Source: Treponema sp. | GTDB lineage: Bacteria > Spirochaetota > Spirochaetia > Treponematales > Breznakiellaceae | NCBI GenBank assembly: GCA_031271075.1 | Contig: JAISWN010000287.1 | Span: forward strand, 1 to 9,177 | Direction: 5' to 3' | DNA length: 9,177 nucleotides | Shown: one piece after another, positions 1 through 6,215 of the stretch | Layout of the letters: every line of letters begins with the position of its first letter | Numbering within the stretch: the first letter of the stretch is position 1 | Notes under the pieces: generated by a model | Seen by the model: only the letters and a program-made list of their open reading frames with translations | Told to the model about the DNA's origin: nothing | Databases searched by the model: none | Translations under genes and position numbers: made by a program

Positions 1-23
1 TGCTTCTTTAAAATACATAATTT

Positions 24-449
24 GTGAGTATAATAATGTATCATATAGTGTGTCCGGCGAAATATAGAAAGGCGGTGATACTCGAAGATGTAGACGACAA
101 ATTGAAGGAAATCTGCAAAGGAATAGAGGAAAGATATGAGATACAATTTCTGGAAATAGGAACGGAAAAGAATCACGTGCATTTTCTGGTACAATCAGTT
201 CCCACATACAGTCCAGAACAAATAGTAAGGACGATAAAAAGTATAACGGCACGGAAAATATTTGAATCATGTCCGGAGGTCAAGAAGGCGTTATGGGGAG
301 GGGAATTCTGGACAAAAGGATATTATATAGGAACCGTGGGGGAACATGGGGATGAACAGGTAATATCAAACTATGTAAAGAATCAAGGACGAAATCCAGA
401 AGAATATACGAAAATATATGAAAACAAGCAATTGGAATTATTCAACTAA
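24..449 (+). CDS. tnpA: IS200/IS605-family Y1 transposase TnpA (N-terminus probably frameshifted)
   Basis: This is a 141-residue single-strand DNA transposase of the HUH/Y1 class, which cuts and rejoins the hairpin ends of IS200/IS605 elements. Visible signatures are the conserved start YHIVCPAKYRK (6-16), the metal-binding HUH pair H51-V-H53, WGGEFW (91-96), and the C-terminal helix with catalytic Y117 and Q121 (YVKNQ). The length is near the family norm of about 130-150. The start is a GTG at 24 without a clear ribosome site, and an in-frame TAA lies at 18-20. Family members usually begin with a few residues ending in HNVS. Here CAT AAT (16-21) encodes HN in another frame and is separated from GTG AGT (VS) by two extra T, so the original start probably lay upstream and a frameshift broke it. 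No TnpB is present. The gene is far more AT-rich than the murG operon, consistent with transfer. Confidence 0.88.
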   Translation: MSIIMYHIVCPAKYRKAVILEDVDDKLKEICKGIEERYEIQFLEIGTEKNHVHFLVQSVPTYSPEQIVRTIKSITARKIFESCPEVKKALWGGEFWTKGYYIGTVGEHGDEQVISNYVKNQGRNPEEYTKIYENKQLELFN

Positions 450-468
450 CACATAGATTACTCGGGCA

Positions 469-499
469 AACATACCATGAGGCTTGCCTCGGGGTAGTT
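469..499 (+). repeat. Imperfect hairpin, probable right-end structure of the IS200/IS605 element
   Basis: Nineteen bases after the tnpA stop the sequence can fold back on itself. AAC (469-471) pairs with GTT (497-499), TACC (473-476) with GGTA (493-496), and GAGGC (479-483) with GCCTC (486-490). A472 is bulged and there is a small internal mismatch at 477-478/491-492. Bulged subterminal hairpins of this kind, just 3' of tnpA, are what IS200/IS605 transposases recognise. The matching left-end hairpin would lie before position 1. The cleavage site cannot be fixed from this sequence alone. Confidence 0.55.
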
Positions 500-535
500 G
501 ATCGATAAAATAGCAGATCAGGTATTTTATACTGA

Positions 536-670
536 ATGACAGAAGGAACACCGGCGTTGAAGGAACCCCAGGAAAATCCCCGACCCCAGGGCGAACCAAT
601 CAAGTGGCATCCCGCCTTCTTTGACGCCGTTCAACTGGAACTGCTGGACTACCGCGATTCCCTTGAGTAG
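536..670 (+). pseudogene. N-terminal remnant of a PD-(D/E)XK-nuclease-like protein
   Basis: An ATG at 536 opens a 44-codon frame that ends in TAG at 668-670. It has a proline-rich start followed by IKWHPAFFDAVQLEL and LLDYRDSLE. From memory of treponeme proteins of the family found at 782-1573, this is their usual N-terminus. The chain should continue from DSLE into a segment like FLYEYQLTAE, and that segment reappears at about 799-826, split by one extra base. The piece therefore looks like the 5' end of the same or a sister gene, cut off by the sequence at 668-798. No good ribosome site precedes the ATG. It could instead be the remnant of a second, recombined copy. The family link rests on recalled similarity, not on a search. 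Confidence 0.5.
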
Positions 671-671
671 A

Positions 672-701
672 GTTGTTCAGAAACATCAGTTTCTGAACAA
701 C
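672..701. repeat. Perfect 13-bp palindrome with 4-nt loop
   Basis: GTTGTTCAGAAAC (672-684), loop ATCA, then GTTTCTGAACAAC (689-701) is a perfect inverted repeat. It starts two bases after the TAG that ends the N-terminal nuclease-like remnant. No T-run follows on either strand, so it is not a standard intrinsic terminator. It may be a dispersed palindromic repeat or the end of a small non-autonomous element that split the nuclease-like gene. Confidence 0.8.
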
Positions 702-781
702 AACCGCTTAAAAATATCAAAAAACGTGAATTTTGTTAGAAATTTACGTCTTTTGGGAGACTTGTGAGATAACCAACCGGG

Positions 782-1573
782 TTGTCGAACAAGTCCAGTT
801 CCTGTACGAATACCAGACTTACCGCCGAACTCTTGCGGGTGGACACGGTGATAATCAAGAAGCCCCCGGAAGTCCGCATCGACAAGAACTTTGCCCGAAT
901 CCTTAGGGAATTCAACCTTGTCGAGTATAAAAGTCCCGAAGATTACCTTTCCATCAACGACTTTTATAAGGTCTACGGTTATGCCTGCCTATATGCTGCG
1001 CTTAATGATGTATCCATTACTAGCCTTACCCTTACTTTCGTACTCAGCCGTTTACCCCGGGATCTTATCAAGCACCTTACGGAGGTTTGTGGATATGCCG
1101 TTACCGAAACATACCCTGGTATTCAGGAAGTTCGGGGAGATATTCTCCCCATCCAAATCATCGAAAGCAAAAGGCTGTCATCCGCCGATAATTTGTGGTT
1201 CAAGAGCCTCCGGGGCGGCTTGGATTTAGAAACGGCCAGTGTTATACTTAAAGAGGGGAGACAAAAAGGTAAGGAAGTCCCTATACGGGCCTATATTGAC
1301 GTAATTCTAAGGGCCAATACAGAAAGGATCAGGGAGGTATTAAATATGAGCGACGGTGTACTTACTCTGGAAGCGGTACTTGAAGAAGCTGGTTTGGCGG
1401 CAAAGTATGAAGCCAAGGGCGAGGCCAGTGGTGAAGAAAAGGCCCGGTCCGAAATAGCCGGGGATCTTTTAAACATGGGTTGGACTGTCGAACAGACCGC
1501 CAGGACTTCCCGTTTGTCTATTGAGAAAGTCCGGGCCCTTGCTGCGGCCATGCGTAATGAAGGAACCTTATGA
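782..1573 (+). CDS. PD-(D/E)XK-nuclease-like protein, 5' end frameshifted (likely decayed)
   Basis: The open frame encodes 263 residues from a TTG at 782. It resembles the treponeme/Rpn-like PD-(D/E)XK nuclease families: D21 in LLRVDTVIIKK, then the E-x-K pair E48-Y-K50 in NLVEYKSPEDY, followed by the helix DFYKVYGYACLYA. The C-terminus (about 214-255) has a charged linker and a small helical repeat, LSIEKVRALAAAM, as in Rpn-type proteins. The first eleven residues (MSNKSSSCTNT) look artificial. Read in the other frame, 793-816 gives VQFLYEYQ, and skipping the single base A817 joins this to LTAELLRVD, the expected continuation. A one-base insertion has probably broken the original N-terminus, which may be the piece at 536-670. 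No ribosome site precedes the TTG. The stop overlaps the next gene by ATGA. A DNA-cleaving or recombination role is inferred from the family; this copy may be inactive. Confidence 0.65.
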   Translation: MSNKSSSCTNTRLTAELLRVDTVIIKKPPEVRIDKNFARILREFNLVEYKSPEDYLSINDFYKVYGYACLYAALNDVSITSLTLTFVLSRLPRDLIKHLTEVCGYAVTETYPGIQEVRGDILPIQIIESKRLSSADNLWFKSLRGGLDLETASVILKEGRQKGKEVPIRAYIDVILRANTERIREVLNMSDGVLTLEAVLEEAGLAAKYEAKGEASGEEKARSEIAGDLLNMGWTVEQTARTSRLSIEKVRALAAAMRNEGTL

Positions 1574-2376
1574 ACGATTTAGACCAAACCCCGCTGGAAG
1601 GGCGGGCCGGCAAAAAAGATGCCGATGACGAGATCAGCCTGATTGATCTGCTGGTTGTCCTGCTCAAGTACCGCAGGCTGATTATAACTGTTGTTATACT
1701 GGGTATTATTGTTTCCGCTGTCTTTTACGCAATTCGGGCGGGGAAAGGCGGGCAAACGGCTGAGGAGCAATATGAGGGCCGCATGACGGTGATAATCAAC
1801 CCCCGCCTTGGAAAAAGCGGCGCCGATGTTTTCCCGGGCTGGTTTAATTCCAGGGAATTGATTGCCCTTTCGGTTAAGGATGCCGGGCTTGACGAAGAGG
1901 CCGTTTCGGCGCTTGACGTTGCCTATAACCGAAACGATGGGGTTGACATTTATGTAAAGCCGGGTACGGGAGATAGGGAGCAAATCGAAAAATTATTTTC
2001 CCAGTTGTTGGAAAATGCGGAAATTCTGGCCGTCGCCGTCTATTATGGCCGTTATGCGGAAGACATAATATCCTATGTTGAATCGGGGCAGGCTGATGTT
2101 TCCGACATTGATTATATCCGCTACCGCTGGGCCAGGGATTTTTTGAGCGGCAGCGATACGGCGCTTAAAGTATTGTATCCCCCTGCCGTGCAGCTTGTAG
2201 AATCTGCGGGCGATGGCTCTTCACCTTTGACCGCTGTAATAATAATTGTGTTTGCATCTTTCTTTCTGGCGGTATTCCTTGCCTTTGCCATAAACGCCTT
2301 GAAAAATATCGGCGCCGATGGTGAAGCCATGGCAAAGATTCGGGGGGCCCTTGGCAAAAAGGACGGGAAGAGTTAA
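1570..2376 (+). CDS. Wzz-domain (chain-length determinant-like) inner-membrane protein
   Basis: This is a 268-residue protein with the architecture of polysaccharide co-polymerases. Residues about 20-35 (EISLIDLLVVLLKYRR) form the typical cytoplasmic lead-in, transmembrane segment 1 spans about 36-55, a mainly periplasmic region covers about 56-218, and transmembrane segment 2 spans about 219-244, followed by a basic tail ending KKDGKS. A proline pair (PP, in LYPPAV) precedes TM2, as in Wzz proteins. Such proteins set the length of O-antigen or exopolysaccharide chains. There is no tyrosine-kinase domain. At 268 residues it is shorter than most Wzz proteins, which run to about 300-370. The ATG overlaps the stop of the nuclease-like frame, so translation may be coupled to a possibly decayed gene. 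No polysaccharide-assembly genes are visible nearby, so the partner pathway is unknown. The substrate cannot be inferred. Confidence 0.75.
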   Translation: MNDLDQTPLEGRAGKKDADDEISLIDLLVVLLKYRRLIITVVILGIIVSAVFYAIRAGKGGQTAEEQYEGRMTVIINPRLGKSGADVFPGWFNSRELIALSVKDAGLDEEAVSALDVAYNRNDGVDIYVKPGTGDREQIEKLFSQLLENAEILAVAVYYGRYAEDIISYVESGQADVSDIDYIRYRWARDFLSGSDTALKVLYPPAVQLVESAGDGSSPLTAVIIIVFASFFLAVFLAFAINALKNIGADGEAMAKIRGALGKKDGKS

Positions 2377-2405
2377 ACTTGTAAAGGTTCCGGCGTAAGC
2401 ACACA

Positions 2406-2442
2406 TATTTTGAATTTATATGCGCTACTCTATTTTGAATTT
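2406..2442. repeat. 12-bp direct repeat at the 3' end of the chemoreceptor gene
   Basis: TATTTTGAATTT occurs at 2406-2417 and again at 2431-2442. The second copy encodes the last residues (KFKI) of the minus-strand chemoreceptor. The first lies in the 48-bp gap between the converging genes. No obvious intrinsic terminator is seen in that gap. It is probably a small local duplication. Confidence 0.6.
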
Positions 2443-4614
2443 TGACACTTCCTTGACCAGCACGTTGATGTTTTCTTTGTTTTGTCCGCTGATCTCACTA
2501 ACCCTGTTTACCGCCGCATTGATCTGCTCCGCCCCGGTAGCCATTTCGTTCATCCCATTGGTTATCTCCTGGGTCGCGGTTTCGAGATTCTTGCTCTCCT
2601 GAATTACCTGTTTGCTCCCCTCAAGCATCTCCCCGGAACCGCTTTTCACCATCTGCGTTGCCTCGTGTAAATTGCCGATGGCTTCCAGAATCTGCTTGCT
2701 GCCGGCGCTCTGTTCTTCCATGGCATTCCGGATGCTCTCTTCCTGTTCCGAAACGGTCTTTACCCCGCTGTCTATAGCCTCAAATTTGTTCAACACGTTT
2801 TCGGTGGACCTGGTTATCTTGTCGATAGCGTCTTTGATCTTTTTGAGGACGGCGGTAATGGTTTTGGACTGTTCCCCGGAATTTTCGGCCAGCTTGCGTA
2901 TTTCATCGGCCACCACCGCGAAGCCCTTCCCCGCCTCTCCGGCGTGGGCGGCCTCTATCGCCGCGTTCATGGACAAAAGGTTCGTCTGGCTGGCGATGTT
3001 TTGCATCACCGCGTTGATCTCCAAAAGCCCCTCGGATTCCCGGGCGATTTCCTGAATGTCCGCGGCCACTTCCTGTAGTCCCGTTTTTCCCACCTCGGAG
3101 GAATTTATTAGTTCCTTTACGTTGTCCATGTTTTTGACCAGGGTCTGGGTAACGGACTGAATATTGGCAAGCATCTCCTCAATGGCCGATGAGGATTGGG
3201 CGACACTGGCGCTTTGGCGGTCCACATGGCCTGAGAGTTTTTCAATATTGACCGTTACCTGTTCCATGGTAGCGTTGGTTTCGGTAACACTAGCGCTCTG
3301 GTTTAATACCCGGCCCTTGATGCTCTGGATGTTGGCGGTAATCTCGTTAATGGCGGCGGCGGTTTCGGTCATGTTGCTTGCAAGCTCGTTGCCTATGTCA
3401 AAGAGGGATACTGCCTTCTGTTTGATGATTACCACGAGGTTTCTGATTTTCTCCAGGGTAAGATTAAAATAGTGGGCAAGATCTTCCATCTCGTCTTTTG
3501 TGTTAACCGTGAGGCTGCGGGTCAGATCCCCTTCACCTTCGGAAATATCCCTGAGCATATTCATGGTGTAAATAATGGGCTTGCTGATAGAGCGGGATAT
3601 GAAAAGAGCGCCCAGGCAAATCACCAGGACAGCCGCTACGCCGACAATAATAGTGATGAACATAAGCGTCATAACCGGCGCCATGATAGTTTTTTCTGAA
3701 CAGGCAAGGGCTATAGCCCATTTGGTTGATGTGTTTCCAATGGTAATGGGAACGGTTCGGATATACATATCGTTATTAAAACCGGGCTGATAGAGCACAA
3801 AATCATAGGGCCTGCCCCCCTCAATCGCGGCGACAAGATCGGGGAGACGATCGCCGGCCATGTCTTTTTCGGTATCCTTCATCTGCTTCCCTATACGGGA
3901 AGGATCAAAATGGCCGACGACCATCCCTTTGTTTGAGAAAGCGGAGGCCGCTCCGTCGCCAAAAGGCCTCAGGCTGCCCACAAGGTTCTGGATGAGCGAC
4001 AGGTCTACGTCAGCGCCTATTACCCCCACCACTTTCCCGCTGTTTTTTATGGGAACCGCAAGGGTGATAACCAATGTCTCCTTGCCGCCCGCCACATAAG
4101 GGTAGGGTTCTATAATCGCTTCCTGTCCGGTCTTGAAGGGGATCTGGTAATAATCATCGGTAGTGTAACCGGTCAAAGGTTCCACAGTCACCTTGCCGTT
4201 GAACCAGAGCCAATAGGAAAGGTAACGCCCGGTACTATCGCTCCCAGGGGTATTCGCGTATACGCTGTCAAGGCCGTCCAGGGCATTTGGTTCCCAGCAG
4301 CTCCATATACCGGTAAGGCCGGGATTCCTTTCGACGACTCCCCGCAGAAAGTTATCAAAGATAAAACGCCGGCGATCGACATCCATGTCTTCGTATTCTT
4401 CCATCGCTTGACCAAGGGCCCGGACGGTATCCAGATACAGTTCCAGCTTGGCCTGAATTTCGCGGCTGTACCGCTCGGCCAGGTTGGCCGTACTGTCCCC
4501 CATGACCCGGGAGAATTCGGCATGGGTCCGCTGCATCGTTATGAGAGCCAGGACGCTGATACCAAGGGCATTTAAAACCGCGACAACCAGAATAATTTTT
4601 TTCCCTATCTTCAT
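2425..4614 (-). CDS. Methyl-accepting chemotaxis protein with dCache-type sensor
   Basis: This 729-residue transmembrane chemoreceptor feeds ligand signals to CheW/CheA. Order of parts: TM1 about 7-27; periplasmic double-Cache (PDC) sensor about 35-305, with the conserved stretches [11 protein letters not shown] (104-114), GRYLSYW (129-135), TGYTTDDYY (148-156) and [12 protein letters not shown] (195-206); TM2 about 310-339; HAMP about 338-392; then a long coiled-coil signalling domain with the highly conserved hairpin tip [20 protein letters not shown] (540-559) and [13 protein letters not shown] (564-576). The fold resembles MCP-like PDC sensors of amino-acid or organic-acid receptors, but the classical amino-acid motif RxWY is not evident, so the ligand is unknown. 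The C-terminus (KFKIE) lacks a CheR-tethering pentapeptide. The gene is transcribed alone, convergent with the Wzz-like gene and divergent from murG. The ATG at 4614 has a good ribosome site. It appears intact. Confidence 0.95.
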   Translation of the reverse strand: MKIGKKIILVVAVLNALGISVLALITMQRTHAEFSRVMGDSTANLAERYSREIQAKLELYLDTVRALGQAMEEYEDMDVDRRRFIFDNFLRGVVERNPGLTGIWSCWEPNALDGLDSVYANTPGSDSTGRYLSYWLWFNGKVTVEPLTGYTTDDYYQIPFKTGQEAIIEPYPYVAGGKETLVITLAVPIKNSGKVVGVIGADVDLSLIQNLVGSLRPFGDGAASAFSNKGMVVGHFDPSRIGKQMKDTEKDMAGDRLPDLVAAIEGGRPYDFVLYQPGFNNDMYIRTVPITIGNTSTKWAIALACSEKTIMAPVMTLMFITIIVGVAAVLVICLGALFISRSISKPIIYTMNMLRDISEGEGDLTRSLTVNTKDEMEDLAHYFNLTLEKIRNLVVIIKQKAVSLFDIGNELASNMTETAAAINEITANIQSIKGRVLNQSASVTETNATMEQVTVNIEKLSGHVDRQSASVAQSSSAIEEMLANIQSVTQTLVKNMDNVKELINSSEVGKTGLQEVAADIQEIARESEGLLEINAVMQNIASQTNLLSMNAAIEAAHAGEAGKGFAVVADEIRKLAENSGEQSKTITAVLKKIKDAIDKITRSTENVLNKFEAIDSGVKTVSEQEESIRNAMEEQSAGSKQILEAIGNLHEATQMVKSGSGEMLEGSKQVIQESKNLETATQEITNGMNEMATGAEQINAAVNRVSEISGQNKENINVLVKEVSKFKIE

Positions 4615-4620
4615 GTTTTT

Positions 4621-4626
4621 CCCCTT
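4621..4626 (-). promoter_or_regulatory. Ribosome binding site of the chemoreceptor gene
   Basis: On the minus strand AAGGGG lies six bases before the ATG at 4614-4612. This supports the chosen start, whose product begins with a typical MKIGKK plus hydrophobic TM1. Confidence 0.7.
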
Positions 4627-4639
4627 TAAGTCTCATTTT

Positions 4640-4656
4640 GCGGTATTTCCCGCCGC
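4640..4656 (-). repeat. GC-rich motif, copy facing the chemoreceptor gene
   Basis: On the minus strand this reads GCGGCGGGAAATACCGC, a small stem GCGG/CCGC around GAAATA. It sits 25 bases upstream of the chemoreceptor start. A near-identical copy lies on the plus strand at 4813-4828, oriented toward murG. Confidence 0.55.
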
Positions 4657-4812
4657 CCAATTTGTACACATACCACTAAGGAATGAGGGCGCTTGCCAAC
4701 GCCCCACAGCCCTGCTTTAAAGACTTTGGGATGTTGTACAGATTTGATAAAAAGGGGAAAATTTAAGCGACCGGATACTTCACAAAACAAAAACTACCCC
4801 CCATAATTACCT

Positions 4813-4828
4813 ACGGCGGGAAATCCGC
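4813..4828 (+). repeat. GC-rich motif, copy facing murG
   Basis: The plus strand reads ACGGCGGGAAATCCGC. It shares CGGCGGGAAAT and CCGC with the minus-strand copy at 4640-4656 and lacks one A between them. Each copy points toward the gene on its side, which would suit an operator or a leader RNA stem. No function can be assigned from the sequence alone. Confidence 0.55.
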
Positions 4829-4844
4829 GCTCAGGGCTGGTTCG

Positions 4845-4888
4845 GCATAAAACCTAATAAAATATTAGTGCACATCAAAATTTTATGC
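4845..4888. repeat. Nested inverted repeat upstream of murG
   Basis: An outer perfect 8-bp repeat, GCATAAAA (4845-4852) with TTTTATGC (4881-4888), encloses an inner perfect 6-bp hairpin, CTAATA (4854-4859), loop AAA, TATTAG (4863-4868). The outer arms could form a cruciform, an RNA stem or a dimeric-regulator site. It lies about 180 bases before murG and about 230 before the chemoreceptor start, so it could serve either gene. Confidence 0.6.
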
Positions 4889-4920
4889 AAGAGGAGGGGG
4901 AATTCGTTACAGATAAGCGC

Positions 4921-4940
4921 AACGCCCCCTGTCCGGCGTT
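4921..4940. repeat. 6-bp inverted repeat AACGCC/GGCGTT
   Basis: AACGCC (4921-4926) and GGCGTT (4935-4940) are separated by eight bases. No T-run follows on either strand, so this is not a clear terminator. Confidence 0.4.
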
Positions 4941-4984
4941 AGGGTTACTATAAAGAATGACGGAACGAATATCCCGGCAGCCAC

Positions 4985-4993
4985 AGGAGGTGA
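4985..4993 (+). promoter_or_regulatory. Orphan perfect Shine-Dalgarno sequence
   Basis: AGGAGGTGA is a nine-base perfect match to the 16S rRNA anti-Shine-Dalgarno end, yet no ATG, GTG or TTG follows at a workable distance. It may be left over from a lost gene, or it may be chance. It lies inside the 39-codon frame at 4957-5076. Confidence 0.35.
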
Positions 4994-5034
4994 CGGCAAA
5001 TATACCATCGGGAACGTATCTTCCCCGCGGAATG

Positions 5035-5061
5035 TTGCCGAAATTCCCCGATTCGTATAAT
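5035..5061 (+). promoter_or_regulatory. Candidate promoter of the murG operon
   Basis: A perfect -10 box TATAAT (5056-5061) follows TTGCCG (5035-5040, four of six matches to the -35 consensus) with a short 15-bp spacer. The murG ATG begins nine bases after the -10 box, so transcription would start at or next to the ATG and give a leaderless message. No Shine-Dalgarno sequence is seen before murG, which fits this reading. Confidence 0.4.
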
Positions 5062-5069
5062 CTTGGAAT

Positions 5070-6215
5070 ATGGTAAATATCGCTTTTACCGGGGGAGGAA
5101 CCGGGGGGCATATCTATCCCGGTCTTGCGGTGGCGGCCTGCCTCAAGGGGATGGGGGATTTCCGGCTCTTCTGGATTGGTTCTTCAGCCGGCATGGACAG
5201 ATCCATCGTGGAAAAGGCGGGGCTGGAATTCTACGGCGTTCCCGCGGGAAGGCTGAGGCGTTATTTTTCCCTTAAAACCGTTCCCGACATGTTCCGGATA
5301 CCGGCGGGTTTTTTTGCCGCCCGTTCCCTGCTTAAAAAGCTGAGGCCTGTCCTGCTTTTTTCCAAGGGGGGCTTTGTCAGCGTTCCTCCCTGCGCGGCCG
5401 CCGCCTCCCTGGGCATTCCGGTATTTACCCACGAGTCGGACTTTAGCCCGGGGCTTGCCACCCGGCTCAACCTCCGCTTTGCCGCCCGGACGGGGGGCCG
5501 GATCTTTACCGCCTACTCCGAAATGGCCTCTTTCCTCCCCCCGCCTTACCGGAACCTGCTAATCGTCAGCGGTAACCCGGTAAGGCCCGAATTCCGGAAC
5601 GCCGATCCGGCTAAGGGCCGGGCCTTTCTGGGAGTAGGGGAGGGGGATCGGCTACTCCTTGTCCTGGGGGGAAGCCAGGGGGCCCGGGAACTGAACAATC
5701 TTGTCCGGGAGAGCCTTCCTGAATTGACCAGACTCTTTGTGGTAGTGCACCAGACCGGGGCCGGAAACGAATGCGCCCCTCCCTCGGAGCGCTACCGGCC
5801 CTATCCCTACTTTGGGGAGGAGATGCCCCAGGTTCTCGCCGCGGCCGATCTGGTTTTATGCCGCGCCGGCGCGGGGACGGTCTATGAAAACGCCGTTCTG
5901 GGACGGCCTATGATCCTGGCGCCCCTGCGGGGTTCGGGAACCCGGGGGGATCAGGTGGAAAACGCCCGTTTCTTTGAAAAAGCCGGGGCCGCCCTGGTGC
6001 TGCCCCCGGAACCGAAGGCCGAAACCCTGCTGGAAGCGGCGGCGGGCCTGGCCGCTGACCGGGACCGGCTTGCCCATATGGCCTCCGCGGCCGCCAGGAT
6101 CGGGGAAACCGACGGGGCACTCTTCATTGCCCGTACCCTTGCCGGGGCTGCGGGCGGGTCTCCCTCCGGGACGGCGGCCAAGGCTCTTGCCGGGCGGAGC
6201 GGGGGGCGGGTATGA
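5070..6215 (+). CDS. murG: UDP-GlcNAc:lipid I N-acetylglucosaminyltransferase MurG
   Basis: MurG transfers GlcNAc from UDP-GlcNAc to lipid I on the inner face of the membrane, making lipid II for peptidoglycan. The 381-residue protein shows the family signatures in order: glycine loop GGGTGGHIYPGLA (8-20) with H14; SKGGFVSVPP (98-107); HESDFSPGLA (121-130), the HESD form known from Firmicutes and spirochetes instead of the E. coli HEQN; NPVRPEF (169-175); the second glycine loop GGSQGARELN (200-209); CRAGAGTVYE (264-273) in the donor site; and GDQVENA (293-299). The length is slightly above the usual 355-365 because of an Ala/Gly-rich tail after about 357. The ATG at 5070 puts the glycine loop at the expected distance but has no Shine-Dalgarno sequence. 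It heads a four-gene operon and overlaps cvpA by ATGA. Confidence 0.96.
   Translation: MVNIAFTGGGTGGHIYPGLAVAACLKGMGDFRLFWIGSSAGMDRSIVEKAGLEFYGVPAGRLRRYFSLKTVPDMFRIPAGFFAARSLLKKLRPVLLFSKGGFVSVPPCAAAASLGIPVFTHESDFSPGLATRLNLRFAARTGGRIFTAYSEMASFLPPPYRNLLIVSGNPVRPEFRNADPAKGRAFLGVGEGDRLLLVLGGSQGARELNNLVRESLPELTRLFVVVHQTGAGNECAPPSERYRPYPYFGEEMPQVLAAADLVLCRAGAGTVYENAVLGRPMILAPLRGSGTRGDQVENARFFEKAGAALVLPPEPKAETLLEAAAGLAADRDRLAHMASAAARIGETDGALFIARTLAGAAGGSPSGTAAKALAGRSGGRV

Larger units (their letters stand above)
4615..5069. other. Divergent intergenic region between the chemoreceptor gene and murG
   Basis: This 455-base gap has no gene I can support. It carries the chemoreceptor ribosome site (4621-4626), two inverted copies of a GC-rich motif (4640-4656 and 4813-4828), a small hairpin (4687-4704, GGGCG/CGCCC), a nested inverted repeat (4845-4888), a 6-bp inverted repeat (4921-4940), an orphan Shine-Dalgarno sequence (4985-4993) and a TATAAT box (5056-5061). 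The only short frame of note, 4957-5076 (39 codons), runs into the murG start. I could not identify a flagellar sigma-28 or a sigma-54 promoter with confidence. Confidence 0.6.

Noticed and set aside
528..533. TATACT as a -10 box for the 536 frame
   Set aside because: It lies two bases from the ATG, so transcription would start inside the frame, and no -35 box is evident.
4687..4704. GGGCG/CGCCC hairpin as a terminator
   Set aside because: There is no T-run on either strand and no transcript expected to end there. Kept only as an unassigned hairpin in the intergenic description.
4680..4780. Sigma-28 or sigma-54 promoter for the chemoreceptor gene
   Set aside because: No good TAAA-N15-GCCGATAA match is present. 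A GG-N10-GC spacing exists near 4690-4703 on the minus strand, but the surrounding bases do not fit TGGCAC/TTGC.
4914..4947. attC-like integron recombination site around AACGCC...GGCGTT
   Set aside because: Treponemes can carry integrons, but the flanks do not match RYYYAAC/GTTRRRY and there is no cassette or integrase here.
4888..4955. 22-codon frame starting at ATG 4885 with a following GAGGAGG
   Set aside because: The purine run lies inside the frame rather than before it, the peptide is unremarkable, and no ribosome site precedes the ATG.
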